DNA of 64,000 nt, from assembly GCA_047639555.1 (NCBI GenBank), contig JBLIOE010000012.1:1-64000 (forward strand), in the 5' to 3' direction. The position numbers were made by a program, and so were the translations under genes. The DNA is from JAJRXC01 sp047639555. Its GTDB lineage: Bacteria; Actinomycetota; Acidimicrobiia; Acidimicrobiales; Aldehydirespiratoraceae. Below, one piece after another: positions 34,387 through 42,132 of this stretch. Under the pieces are notes generated by a model. That model was not told where the DNA came from. It did no database searches and saw only the letters and a list, made by a program, of their open reading frames with translations. Position 1 is the first letter of the stretch. The number at the start of each line of letters is the position of its first letter.

Positions 34387-35345
34387 GCAATATTCGATTC
34401 ATGAGCAATGCCGCCGTGGCCCTCTCGTTGCTCGCCGCCGGGTGCAGTGATGACACCGGCGATGCCGCACCAACAACAACAACGACGACGACCACGACCC
34501 TCGCTCCCACCACCGAGGCGCCAACGACCACCGTGACCACCACGACTGTCGCGCCGACGACCACCGGGGCGCCCGCTCCGCATGAGAACCAGACGTTCAC
34601 CGTCGGAATCAATGGCATCGAAGTACACGGCGACTCGGTGTGGATCGCGTCGATCGCCGCAAACGAGGTCATCGAGGTCGATCGACTGACCGGCACGATC
34701 CTCACCCGGGTCAGCACCGACGGCGCGGGGCCGGACGATGTCGCCATCGGTCCCGACGGCGCCGTCTACTGGACCGGTTTCCTCGATGGGTCAATCGGAC
34801 GAATCGAGAACGGCACGGGTTCAATCGTGGCCACCCTTTCGGCCGGCACGAACCCACTCTTCTTCACTCACGACGGCGAGCTGATCGTTGGCATCGCTAT
34901 CACTGGCGACGCGCTCTACCGAGTCCCGACCGATGGCGGCGAGCCGGAACTCATCGCTGAGCCGATTGGCGATATGAACGGCTTCGATATCGAGGGCACC
35001 ACCGTGATCGGCCCGACGGGCGGCATTGTTGGCCCCGGATCCGTGACCACCGTCGACCTCACGTCGGGCGACGTCAACGTCGTTCTCGAAGGACTGCCCG
35101 CGGTCACCGCAAGCACGCTCGGCGACGATGGTGCGCTGTATCTCTTGGCCGGCGGCAGCGCCCAGGTGCTGCGTTGGGATCGGGCCAGTACCGAGGCACC
35201 GGTCGTCCACACGCTTCCCGCCGGGTTCTACGACAATCTCTCGTTCGCCGACGACGGCACGCTCTACGTGTCGAACTTCAGCACTCCTGAGCTGACCGCT
35301 ATCGCCGACGACGGCACCCAAACAATCATCGCCCTCGGCAGCTAA
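34383..35345 (+). CDS. Lipoprotein with beta-propeller (SMP-30/NHL-like) domain
   Basis: The protein is 320 aa. The signal MSNIRFMSNAAVALSLLAAG ends in a lipobox before Cys-21. A Thr-rich spacer (residues 30-65) lifts the domain from the membrane. The rest is a series of propeller-type repeats: GDSVWIASIAANEVIEVDRL, PDDVAIGPDGAVYWTGFLDG, GALYLLAGG and DGTLYVSNFSTPELTAI. No enzyme motif is evident; it is probably an extracellular binding or sensing protein. It is translationally coupled to the hydratase gene and ends four bases into the convergent marR gene. Confidence 0.75.
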   Translation: MSNIRFMSNAAVALSLLAAGCSDDTGDAAPTTTTTTTTTLAPTTEAPTTTVTTTTVAPTTTGAPAPHENQTFTVGINGIEVHGDSVWIASIAANEVIEVDRLTGTILTRVSTDGAGPDDVAIGPDGAVYWTGFLDGSIGRIENGTGSIVATLSAGTNPLFFTHDGELIVGIAITGDALYRVPTDGGEPELIAEPIGDMNGFDIEGTTVIGPTGGIVGPGSVTTVDLTSGDVNVVLEGLPAVTASTLGDDGALYLLAGGSAQVLRWDRASTEAPVVHTLPAGFYDNLSFADDGTLYVSNFSTPELTAIADDGTQTIIALGS

Positions 35346-35818
35346 GCCGTCTCCGCGTCGTGCTCCAGGACGCTGAGTAGATCGACCACCGCGGCATCGA
35401 TCTTCTTCAACTGGCCGTCGCTGATTTCGGCGAGGACGCGTTCGCGCGAGACGCGATATGCCTTGTCTCCCTGTTCGGCAATATTGATACCCGTATCGGT
35501 GAGCTGAATCAGCACTCGCCGACGGTCGCTGGGATCGAGTTGGCGGGAGACAAGACCCGCTCGTTCGAGACGATCAACCACCTGGGTGATCCCACCCATC
35601 GGCCGGAGCACAAGCTCGGCCAGGCGGCTGACGGGGAGGGCGTGCGGTGTGGGCTCGCGGTGCAGAGTGGCGACGATCGAGTAGTCGGCGAACGACATAT
35701 CGATCTCCGCCATGGCCTCAGATTGGAGCCGATCCAGGTGCAGGCCAACACGCTGGAGCCGGGTGAACATCGCCAGCGGCGAGGGGTCCATCACATACTC
35801 GGGAAGCTCGGCAGTCAC
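35342..35818 (-). CDS. MarR-family transcriptional regulator
   Basis: The protein is 158 aa. The winged helix has LPVSRLAELVLRPMGGITQV, DRLERAGLVSRQLDPSDRRR and the wing VLIQLTDTG. Dimerisation helices lie at both ends. Such proteins usually repress a divergent catabolic operon and release DNA on binding an aromatic or carboxylic ligand. Here the divergent operon starts with the cupin gene at 35885, and a palindrome lies between. GTG 35818 is the likely start, although a Met nine residues in is possible. Confidence 0.88.
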   Translation of the reverse strand: MTAELPEYVMDPSPLAMFTRLQRVGLHLDRLQSEAMAEIDMSFADYSIVATLHREPTPHALPVSRLAELVLRPMGGITQVVDRLERAGLVSRQLDPSDRRRVLIQLTDTGINIAEQGDKAYRVSRERVLAEISDGQLKKIDAAVVDLLSVLEHDAETA

Positions 35819-35837
35819 GGGGAGATAATACTCTATT

Positions 35838-35852
35838 TGCAGAATATCTGCA
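35838..35852. promoter_or_regulatory. Palindrome between marR and cupin operon (candidate MarR operator)
   Basis: TGCAGA and TCTGCA flank ATA, within an AT-rich stretch unlike the surrounding sequence. It is 20 bases above the marR start and 33 bases before the cupin ATG, so one site could govern both directions. Confidence 0.65.
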
Positions 35853-35884
35853 TATAGACAACTCTAGGGCATGAAAAGAACGCC

Positions 35885-36292
35885 ATGAACGAATCGTCTG
35901 ATCCAATCGTTCGCCACCTCGCCACTCTCGAGTGGGAGACCAAGGCTGACCAGAAGGCCGAGGTCGCCGCGCTCGCCGCGCAGGCCGACAATGTTGGCGC
36001 CCGGCGCAGCCGTCTCACCACTGGTCAACACGGCTTTCACTCCCATATCTCGGAGATGCCCGCAGGTTTCGACGTGCCGCCACACACGCACAACATCAGC
36101 GAACACATGACGATTCTCGCCGGCAGCCTCAACGTCAGCGACGGCACTGTTCTGGCGACCGGCGACACCGTCGTCATCCCGGCCAACCATCTCTACGGCT
36201 TCACCGTCGGCGACGAGGGTGTTCGTTTCCTCGTCGTACGCGCGGCCGACGCCGCAACCGACTTCAACGCGAACAACCCAGCAGGAAAGTAG
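35885..36292 (+). CDS. Small cupin-domain protein
   Basis: The protein is 135 aa with a single beta-barrel. Metal ligands appear in PPHTHNISEHMTILAGSLNV (two His and a Glu-His pair) and in VVIPANHLYGF. It may be a small dioxygenase, isomerase or ligand-binding protein. It is the first gene of the seven-gene operon and ends eight bases before the amidohydrolase. Its position suggests an early ring-opening or tautomerase step, but this is inference. Confidence 0.8.
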   Translation: MNESSDPIVRHLATLEWETKADQKAEVAALAAQADNVGARRSRLTTGQHGFHSHISEMPAGFDVPPHTHNISEHMTILAGSLNVSDGTVLATGDTVVIPANHLYGFTVGDEGVRFLVVRAADAATDFNANNPAGK

Positions 36293-36299
36293 ACACACC

Positions 36300-37478
36300 A
36301 TGCGCCACGGATACAAAGTCTTCGATGCCGACGCTCACGTCATCTATCCCGCTGATCTTTGGCAGACCTACCTGCCCGAGAAGTACCGGCATCGCCTCGA
36401 CCGAAAATCTCCCGCCGGGCTCGACACCTACAACCCTGTCACGGTCGACGGACGGTGGAGTCAGCACAAGACCTCGCTGTACGGCCAGTTCCAAAAGGCG
36501 ATCGGCTGGACGACCGAAGACATGCTCGAGCAGTACGGCGACATCGTGCTTGAGGGATTCACCGGTGACCGCGTCGCCAATGCCCTCGCCATCGACGGCA
36601 TCGACTTCTGCGTGATCTACGGCCCCGAATACGACATGTGGCTCAGCGGCATCGACCCCGAGCTTCAGGCCGCAATGACCCGCGCTTACAACCGCTGGGG
36701 CGCCGACATGCGCGAGAGCTCCGACGGACGGGTCATCACCAGCGGGCCGGTTCCGTTGAACGACGTCGGCCGCGCCGTCGAGGAAATTCAGTACGCCTAC
36801 GACGAGCTCGGTATCCGCTGCTTCTGGACCCGCCCCGGCTACACCAACCATCGCAACCTGGGCGACCGCTACTACGACCCGATCTACGAGCTTCTGCAAG
36901 ATCTCGACTGTGCGTTCGCAACGCACGAGTTCATGGGGCTCAACGCGCAGACCGAAGGCGTCGACCGCTTCGACACCTTCACCGAGTGGCACACCGTTGT
37001 CCACGCTCACGAGGCGCAGAACGCGTGCATGTCGATGATCGTCAACGGCGTATTCGAGCGGTTCCCGCGACTGCGCACTGCGTATATGGAGGCGGGTTGC
37101 GGCTGGTTGCCGAGCTGGCTCCATCGCATCGACGAACACCTCGAGATGGCCGGCGAGTGGGAGTTCCCCGAACTGACCATGACGGCCACCGAATACTTCA
37201 AGCGCAACTGTTGGATCAGCACTGAGTGCGAAGACCCGTTCGTGATCGATGTCATCCGGTCGCTCGGCGACGACCGCATCGTCTGGGAGAGCGACTTCCC
37301 ACACCCTGATTCCAAGTACCCGGGCACCGTCCAGTACTTCCTCGACCTTGAACCCGATCTCATCACCGAAGAAAGCAAGCGCAAGATCATGTGGGACAAC
37401 GCGGTCGACCTTTACCGCTTCCCCGAAGAGATGTTGCCGACGAACTTCATCGAAGCCACGGAGATCGTCTCCTCGTGA
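36300..37478 (+). CDS. Amidohydrolase_2 family (ACMSD-like) metal hydrolase/decarboxylase
   Basis: The protein is 392 aa. The N-terminal ligand motif is VFDADAHVIYP (Asp-x-His), His occurs in CAFATHEFMGL, TAYMEAGCGWLPSWLHR follows, and the Asp motif is WESDFPHPDSKYPG. This is a TIM-barrel amidohydrolase_2 protein of the aminocarboxymuconate-semialdehyde-decarboxylase group. Members decarboxylate or hydrolyse aromatic or muconate-like acids. The start at 36300 follows GGAAAG. GTGA overlap couples it to the CoA ligase. All expected metal ligands are visible, in contrast to the paralogue at 38862. Confidence 0.85.
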   Translation: MRHGYKVFDADAHVIYPADLWQTYLPEKYRHRLDRKSPAGLDTYNPVTVDGRWSQHKTSLYGQFQKAIGWTTEDMLEQYGDIVLEGFTGDRVANALAIDGIDFCVIYGPEYDMWLSGIDPELQAAMTRAYNRWGADMRESSDGRVITSGPVPLNDVGRAVEEIQYAYDELGIRCFWTRPGYTNHRNLGDRYYDPIYELLQDLDCAFATHEFMGLNAQTEGVDRFDTFTEWHTVVHAHEAQNACMSMIVNGVFERFPRLRTAYMEAGCGWLPSWLHRIDEHLEMAGEWEFPELTMTATEYFKRNCWISTECEDPFVIDVIRSLGDDRIVWESDFPHPDSKYPGTVQYFLDLEPDLITEESKRKIMWDNAVDLYRFPEEMLPTNFIEATEIVSS

Positions 37479-38854
37479 GCAAATTTCGTCGGCCGCATGA
37501 GGCGGTCGACTATGACGCACTCACGGCGCAGCTCGCGCCACCGCCGGAGTATCTCGAAACCGCGTACCTCGCCGGACCTGAGGAAATCGCCGCCAACCAG
37601 CTCGCTCGTCTTCAGGCGCGGGCCGTGTCGACCTACGAGGTGCCGTTCTTCCGCCGCCGTTGGGACGCTGCGGGAGTCGGCCCGAGCGACATAAAGTCGA
37701 TCGACGACCTGCACCGATTCCCGGCGTACACGGTCGACGACATTCGTCAGTCGATCGAAGCGCACCCGCCGTATGGCGACTACCAGGGTGTCACGGTCGA
37801 CCAGGCACTCGACGAGCCGATGCGGGTCTATATGTCGGGCGGCACCACTGGATCCTCACGACCCACGCTGTACACCGCGTGGGACCGCGAGGCTGGCGCG
37901 ATCCTCATGGCGCGAGCGCTCCACATGCAAGGAATCCAGCCTGGCGACGTGGTGATCAACGCGTGGGCGTACTCCACCCACAACGGCGCCCATGCAATGG
38001 ATGAGGCGCTCTACCGCTGGCTCAACTGTGTGGTACTCACGACCGGCACGGGCAACGTCACCCCGACTCGAAAGCAGATCGAGTTGGCGGTTCAGTACGG
38101 CGCAAAGGCGATCCTGACGACAGGCGACTACCTCCTTCATCTCGCCGACACCGCTCGCGAGATGGGTCTTGATCCCGCCACAGATCTTCAACTCACCGCC
38201 CTGCCAAACATCGGTGACAAGCAACGCCTCAATGAAACCTTCGGGCTACCCGTCTACGACAGTTACGGATTCCACGAGGTTCAGTGGGTCGCGATCGAGT
38301 GTCCGTCCGGCGGTGGAATGCACATCTTCGAAGACGCATTCGTTGTGCAGATCGTCGACGTCGACACGGGCGAACCGCTGCCCGACGGCGAGCAAGGCGC
38401 CGTCTGCATCACCGAGATCTACAAGACGGGCAGCCCCCAGTTTCGCTACAACATCATGGACCTCTCGACGCTGCACCCCCCAGGCCAATGCGCCTGCGGG
38501 TCGTGGCTGCGCAAGATGGCACCCTTCGCCGGACGCGGCGACAACATGGTGAAGCTTCGCGGCGTGAACATTTGGCCTGAGGCACTCGGCGAGATCGTCA
38601 CCGAAATCAATGGCGTGACCGACGACTACTTCGTCCGCGCCACCCGATCCGGCAACCGCGATGAGATGACCGTCCTCGTCGTGAGTGACCGTCCACCCGG
38701 CGAGTTCGATGTCGTAGCGGCGGCAACCGTCGAACGTCTTCACCAGGTCGTCGGCGTGAAGATCGGCGTCGAGGTACACGAACCCGGCTCGCTCGATGCA
38801 CTCACTGGCTTCGGCACTGCCGCCAAGCTCATCCGATTCGAAGACGCCCGGTAG
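37475..38854 (+). CDS. Phenylacetate-CoA-ligase-like (PaaK-type) AMP-forming enzyme
   Basis: The protein is 459 aa. The P-loop-like motif is YMSGGTTGSSRPTLYTA near residue 113. YDSYGFHEVQWVAIEC corresponds to the acyl-adenylate motif. The C-terminal hinge is KMAPFAGRGDNMVKLRGVNI followed by WPEALGEIV. A CxC pair (GQCACGSWLRK) precedes the hinge. It should activate an aromatic or related carboxylic acid as the CoA thioester. It starts at GTG within the stop of the amidohydrolase gene. Confidence 0.85.
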   Translation: MSKFRRPHEAVDYDALTAQLAPPPEYLETAYLAGPEEIAANQLARLQARAVSTYEVPFFRRRWDAAGVGPSDIKSIDDLHRFPAYTVDDIRQSIEAHPPYGDYQGVTVDQALDEPMRVYMSGGTTGSSRPTLYTAWDREAGAILMARALHMQGIQPGDVVINAWAYSTHNGAHAMDEALYRWLNCVVLTTGTGNVTPTRKQIELAVQYGAKAILTTGDYLLHLADTAREMGLDPATDLQLTALPNIGDKQRLNETFGLPVYDSYGFHEVQWVAIECPSGGGMHIFEDAFVVQIVDVDTGEPLPDGEQGAVCITEIYKTGSPQFRYNIMDLSTLHPPGQCACGSWLRKMAPFAGRGDNMVKLRGVNIWPEALGEIVTEINGVTDDYFVRATRSGNRDEMTVLVVSDRPPGEFDVVAAATVERLHQVVGVKIGVEVHEPGSLDALTGFGTAAKLIRFEDAR

Positions 38855-38861
38855 CCGACCG

Positions 38862-39722
38862 ATGATCGACTACTGGTGCAACGCGTTTACCCCAGACCGC
38901 GCGGACTTGTGGCAGGCCGTGATCGAGCAAGACGAGCTGACGATCAAGCTCGGCGCCCGCGAAGACGACATCTTCACCACGGCAGAGCTGATGGTCGCCC
39001 GAATGAACCAGACGGCAATCTCCACGCTGGTTCTCCCAGTTTGTGATCTACCCCCGGGCGCGCCGCTCGATGAGTTCGCTCACTACGTGCTGCGGCCTGA
39101 TGAAATTCGTCAGCTCTCGGCTGCCTATCCGGGCCGCTTCGTGGGCATGTTCAGCATCACCCCCACTCGAGGCGACGCCGATCTCGAGGCGGCCGACGAG
39201 GCCCTGCACGCTGTGTGGTGCGTGGGTGTCCATAGCCACACCCACAGTTGGGACCTCACGTTCGACGCACCCGGCATGAGTCCGTACTACGCACTTGCCG
39301 CGAAACACGGCGTGCCGATGGTGATGCAGGCCGGCGCTTCTGGTGGCCCCCGGATCCACGAACTCGGCCATCCTGCGGCGATCGAAGGGCCGGCCGAAGA
39401 GTTTCCGATGGTCGCCTTCGTCCTCTCACATCTCGGCATCCCCTGGCTGACTGACACGATCCGCGTCGCCCGCAATCACGACAACGTGATGATCGGTACG
39501 GCCACTCATCCTCCGGCCCGCTGGCCGGCCGAGCTGCTCGACTATGTCCGCGGCGAGGGCGCCGAAAAGGTGCTCTTCGGCACCGGCTACCCGCTCACCG
39601 GTCACGTACATGTCCAAGCGCAGCTCGACGCGCTCGACATCTCGCCCGCAACCAAGGAAGCTCTGCGAGACGGCAACGCTCGTCGCATCTTCACCCGCAT
39701 TCCTCAACGAGTCGGAGGCTGA
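38862..39722 (+). CDS. Amidohydrolase_2-like protein with degenerate metal site
   Basis: The protein is 286 aa. The barrel is recognisable (GVHSHTHSWDLTFDAPGMSP, MVAFVLSHLGIPWLTDTIRV, LRDGNARRIF). The N-terminal His motif reads MIDYWCNAFTPDRADL, with no His. The usual GSDxP motif near the C-terminus reads LFGTGYPLTGHVH, with Gly in place of Asp. It may have another catalytic strategy or act as a partner of the intact paralogue at 36300. Seven bases separate it from the CoA ligase gene. Confidence 0.75.
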   Translation: MIDYWCNAFTPDRADLWQAVIEQDELTIKLGAREDDIFTTAELMVARMNQTAISTLVLPVCDLPPGAPLDEFAHYVLRPDEIRQLSAAYPGRFVGMFSITPTRGDADLEAADEALHAVWCVGVHSHTHSWDLTFDAPGMSPYYALAAKHGVPMVMQAGASGGPRIHELGHPAAIEGPAEEFPMVAFVLSHLGIPWLTDTIRVARNHDNVMIGTATHPPARWPAELLDYVRGEGAEKVLFGTGYPLTGHVHVQAQLDALDISPATKEALRDGNARRIFTRIPQRVGG

Positions 39723-39724
39723 CA

Positions 39725-40243
39725 ATGACCGCTCCTATGAGTCGCGTAGGCACGACGTATAACATCCCGCCTGCGCCACCCGATCCGGCCAGCACCGACT
39801 GGCTCGATGCGGGGCCCCTGCGGATCGGCGTCGAATACCGCAAGGTTGATCCCGAAGCGCTCGAGAAGATCTACGCCGAGACCGAGCATCTCGCCGAACT
39901 CAAAGCGGCATCCCCGGAAGGCGGATTCGCCGACGAGGGTGTGTCGATCCATGTCGTCAGCGTGGCCGACGACTTCGAGTATCTGCGCTTCGACATGTTC
40001 CTCGACGAACCGCACTACCACTACGTCGACAAGGCGGCCGACTCGAACACGATCGTCAACTTCGACACGATCGCCCACGGCCCCGTCGTCGATTGGACGC
40101 TCATGCAGCTCCGAACCCGGCTGCCCGAGATGCTTCGCTATGTCGGCGCCAACGACGCGGCCGACTCCGTCGACGATGCGGTCGCCGCGCTGGTGGCCGA
40201 CCAAGTGGTAGCCCATCTCCGATCGATCGGTGAATACGAGTGA
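39725..40243 (+). CDS. Unknown protein, 172 aa, operon member
   Basis: I do not recognise this family with confidence. It has no signal or membrane segment. The centre has an aromatic/His-rich stretch FLDEPHYHYVDKAADSNTIV, then a helical C-terminus (LMQLRTRLPEMLRYVG and DDAVAALVADQVVAHLRSIG). It starts two bases after the upstream stop and overlaps the dioxygenase start by four bases. Its strict packing in the operon suggests a subunit or accessory of the neighbouring amidohydrolase or dioxygenase. Confidence 0.7.
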   Translation: MTAPMSRVGTTYNIPPAPPDPASTDWLDAGPLRIGVEYRKVDPEALEKIYAETEHLAELKAASPEGGFADEGVSIHVVSVADDFEYLRFDMFLDEPHYHYVDKAADSNTIVNFDTIAHGPVVDWTLMQLRTRLPEMLRYVGANDAADSVDDAVAALVADQVVAHLRSIGEYE

Positions 40244-41088
40244 GCTTCGATCTCGAAGCGGTCACCCCGGTGCTCGGTGGCCGTGTCTCCAGCATTCGAC
40301 TCGCCAACGCGACCGACAACGACATCGCCGAGATCCGCGCCGCGATGAACAAGCACAAGGTCCTCTTCTTTGCCAACCAGCGGCTGTCGCCCGAAGATCA
40401 TCAGCGCTTCGCTCGCCGGTTTGGTGAGATCGATGTGGCCGCGTTTGGTCCGAAACACGCCGACAACCCTGAGATGACTGTGCTCGACCAGGAGGCCCCA
40501 AAGGGCCAGGGCGCCGATGCGTGGCACACCGACAACACCTATGTGAAGTGTCCGCCGAGTTACACGATTCTCCAGTCGGTGATGCTGCCCCCGCTGGGCG
40601 GCGACACGTGTTTCGCCGACATGTACGCCGCCTGGGATCTCCTCTCGCCCGCGATGCAAGACCTGCTGCGGCCACTCACGTCCACCCACGACCTGACGAA
40701 GACCCTGAGCCGGGCCATTGCCGACGGCAACGCCCACGTCGACCTCGGCGAAATGCAGAAGACCTATCCACCTGTGCATCACCCGATCGCCCGAGTGCAC
40801 CCGGAGACCGGGAAGACCGCGCTGTTCGTCAACGGCAACTTCACCACGAAGATCGACGGGCTCTCAAACGCAGAGTCCGCCGCGCTGCTTCCCATGCTGC
40901 TCGCCCATATCGGTTCACCCGGGTTCCAGTGCCGGCACCGTTGGACGGAAGGAGATCTCACGATGTGGGACAACCGAGCCGTGCAACACTTTGCCGTACC
41001 CGACTACACCAGCCGCCGAATCATGCACCGCCTCACCATTGCCGGTGATGAACCCAGAGGAGCCATGTCTCCAGAAGGAGCAGTATGA
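40240..41088 (+). CDS. TauD/TfdA-family Fe(II)/2-oxoglutarate dioxygenase
   Basis: The protein is 282 aa. The facial triad appears as AWHTDNTY (His-x-Asp) near residue 98 and VQHFAVPDY near residue 250. RRIMHRLTI supplies the Arg that binds 2-oxoglutarate. KVLFFANQRLSPEDHQRFAR is the typical N-terminal region. Members hydroxylate substrates such as taurine or aryloxy acids, often cleaving C-S, C-O or C-N bonds. It is coupled to its neighbours by four-base overlaps on both sides. Confidence 0.88.
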   Translation: MSFDLEAVTPVLGGRVSSIRLANATDNDIAEIRAAMNKHKVLFFANQRLSPEDHQRFARRFGEIDVAAFGPKHADNPEMTVLDQEAPKGQGADAWHTDNTYVKCPPSYTILQSVMLPPLGGDTCFADMYAAWDLLSPAMQDLLRPLTSTHDLTKTLSRAIADGNAHVDLGEMQKTYPPVHHPIARVHPETGKTALFVNGNFTTKIDGLSNAESAALLPMLLAHIGSPGFQCRHRWTEGDLTMWDNRAVQHFAVPDYTSRRIMHRLTIAGDEPRGAMSPEGAV

Positions 41089-42062
41089 GTCTGATACCCG
41101 ACCGGTATGCGCAGTACGAGACCACGTGCACGATCGGTGTCGTGAACTTCGCCAGCGTGCGCGGCGACGTCGCGGCGACTCTCGCCAAGATCGAGGCGAA
41201 CATCATTGAGGCCGGGGCCCAGGGCATCGACATCCTGGTGTTCCCCGAAGAGGCGCTGACCGGGCTCGGCGGCTGCACCGCGTGTCGGGGCGGAGCCAAC
41301 CACTGCGACTACCACCACGCACTCGCCGAAACCGTGCCCGGTCCGTCGACCAAACGCATCGCCGAACTGTGTGCCGAACACGACCTCTACGTGGCGGTCG
41401 GCATGGTCGAGCGCGACGCCCACGATCCCGAAGTGCTCTACAACGCGGCCGCCTTCATCGGCCCCGAAGGCATTCGGGGGACCTACCGCAAGCTGCATCT
41501 CGGCTCACTTCCGTGGGTGACCGAAGGTGTGACCTTTTCGAACGGTACCGAACTCCCCATATTCGAAACCCGGTTCGGTCCGGTGGGTCTGCAGATCTGT
41601 TACGACTTCTGGTTTAACCCCGAACTCACTCGCATCCTCTGCGCCAAGGGCGCTCGGATCATTCTCAACAGCTGCGGCACGTTCGCCGGGCCCGGAAAGC
41701 TCGACTACATGACCCAGACCACCTGCGTCCGCGCGCAAGAGAACCTTGCTTATGTCGCGAGCGCGAACCATGTCGGAGGCGAGGACGTCGGCACTTCCTC
41801 CTATGCCGCGGGCAATGTCGACGGCGGCCGCGCCGCCGACATGCTGGGCCACTCGACCATCGCCGGCCCCGCGTTCCCGCGCTTCAGCAGAGTGTTGGCC
41901 CAAGCCAGTGGCGACGGCGAAGAGATCGTGTCGGCCACCGTCAGCTTCGAACAGCTTCACCGCTGGGAGCCAATCTTCCCCTGGCGCGACTGGCGAGCCA
42001 CCCACCAACAGCCCATCTCTCAGCTCATCGCCGACGAGTTCCACAAACTCGCCAACCAATAG
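41085..42062 (+). CDS. Carbon-nitrogen hydrolase (nitrilase superfamily)
   Basis: The protein is 325 aa. The catalytic triad is visible: Glu in LVFPEEALTGLGG (about 55), Lys in GTYRKLHLGSL (about 136) and Cys in GLQICYDFWFNPE (172). A short Cys-rich insert (GCTACRGGANHC) follows the Glu and could bind a metal, which is unusual. The enzyme should hydrolyse an amide, carbamoyl group or nitrile. It is the last gene of the operon; its stop codon is the first part of the long terminator hairpin. Confidence 0.85.
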   Translation: MSLIPDRYAQYETTCTIGVVNFASVRGDVAATLAKIEANIIEAGAQGIDILVFPEEALTGLGGCTACRGGANHCDYHHALAETVPGPSTKRIAELCAEHDLYVAVGMVERDAHDPEVLYNAAAFIGPEGIRGTYRKLHLGSLPWVTEGVTFSNGTELPIFETRFGPVGLQICYDFWFNPELTRILCAKGARIILNSCGTFAGPGKLDYMTQTTCVRAQENLAYVASANHVGGEDVGTSSYAAGNVDGGRAADMLGHSTIAGPAFPRFSRVLAQASGDGEEIVSATVSFEQLHRWEPIFPWRDWRATHQQPISQLIADEFHKLANQ

Positions 42063-42132
42063 AAAGCGCGTGGGGTCAGACACCCGCACTTTCTTTCGAG
42101 AAAGTGCGGGTGTCTGACCCCACGCGCTTTCT
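42061..42132. terminator. Perfect 34-bp hairpin with TTCG loop between convergent genes
   Basis: Arms 42061-42094 and 42099-42132 are exact complements around TTCG. The hairpin starts inside the stop codon of the nitrilase gene and ends on a base of the ppc stop codon, so it serves both directions. The right arm contains GTGTCTGACCCC, and a near-copy occurs at 46277-46310. It is therefore also a member of a dispersed repeat. Confidence 0.85.

Noticed and set aside
36264..37520. 418-codon frame antisense to the amidohydrolase at 36300
   Set aside because: It has the low-complexity Val/Asp/Arg composition of a shadow frame and no start signal; the sense frame carries all conserved motifs.
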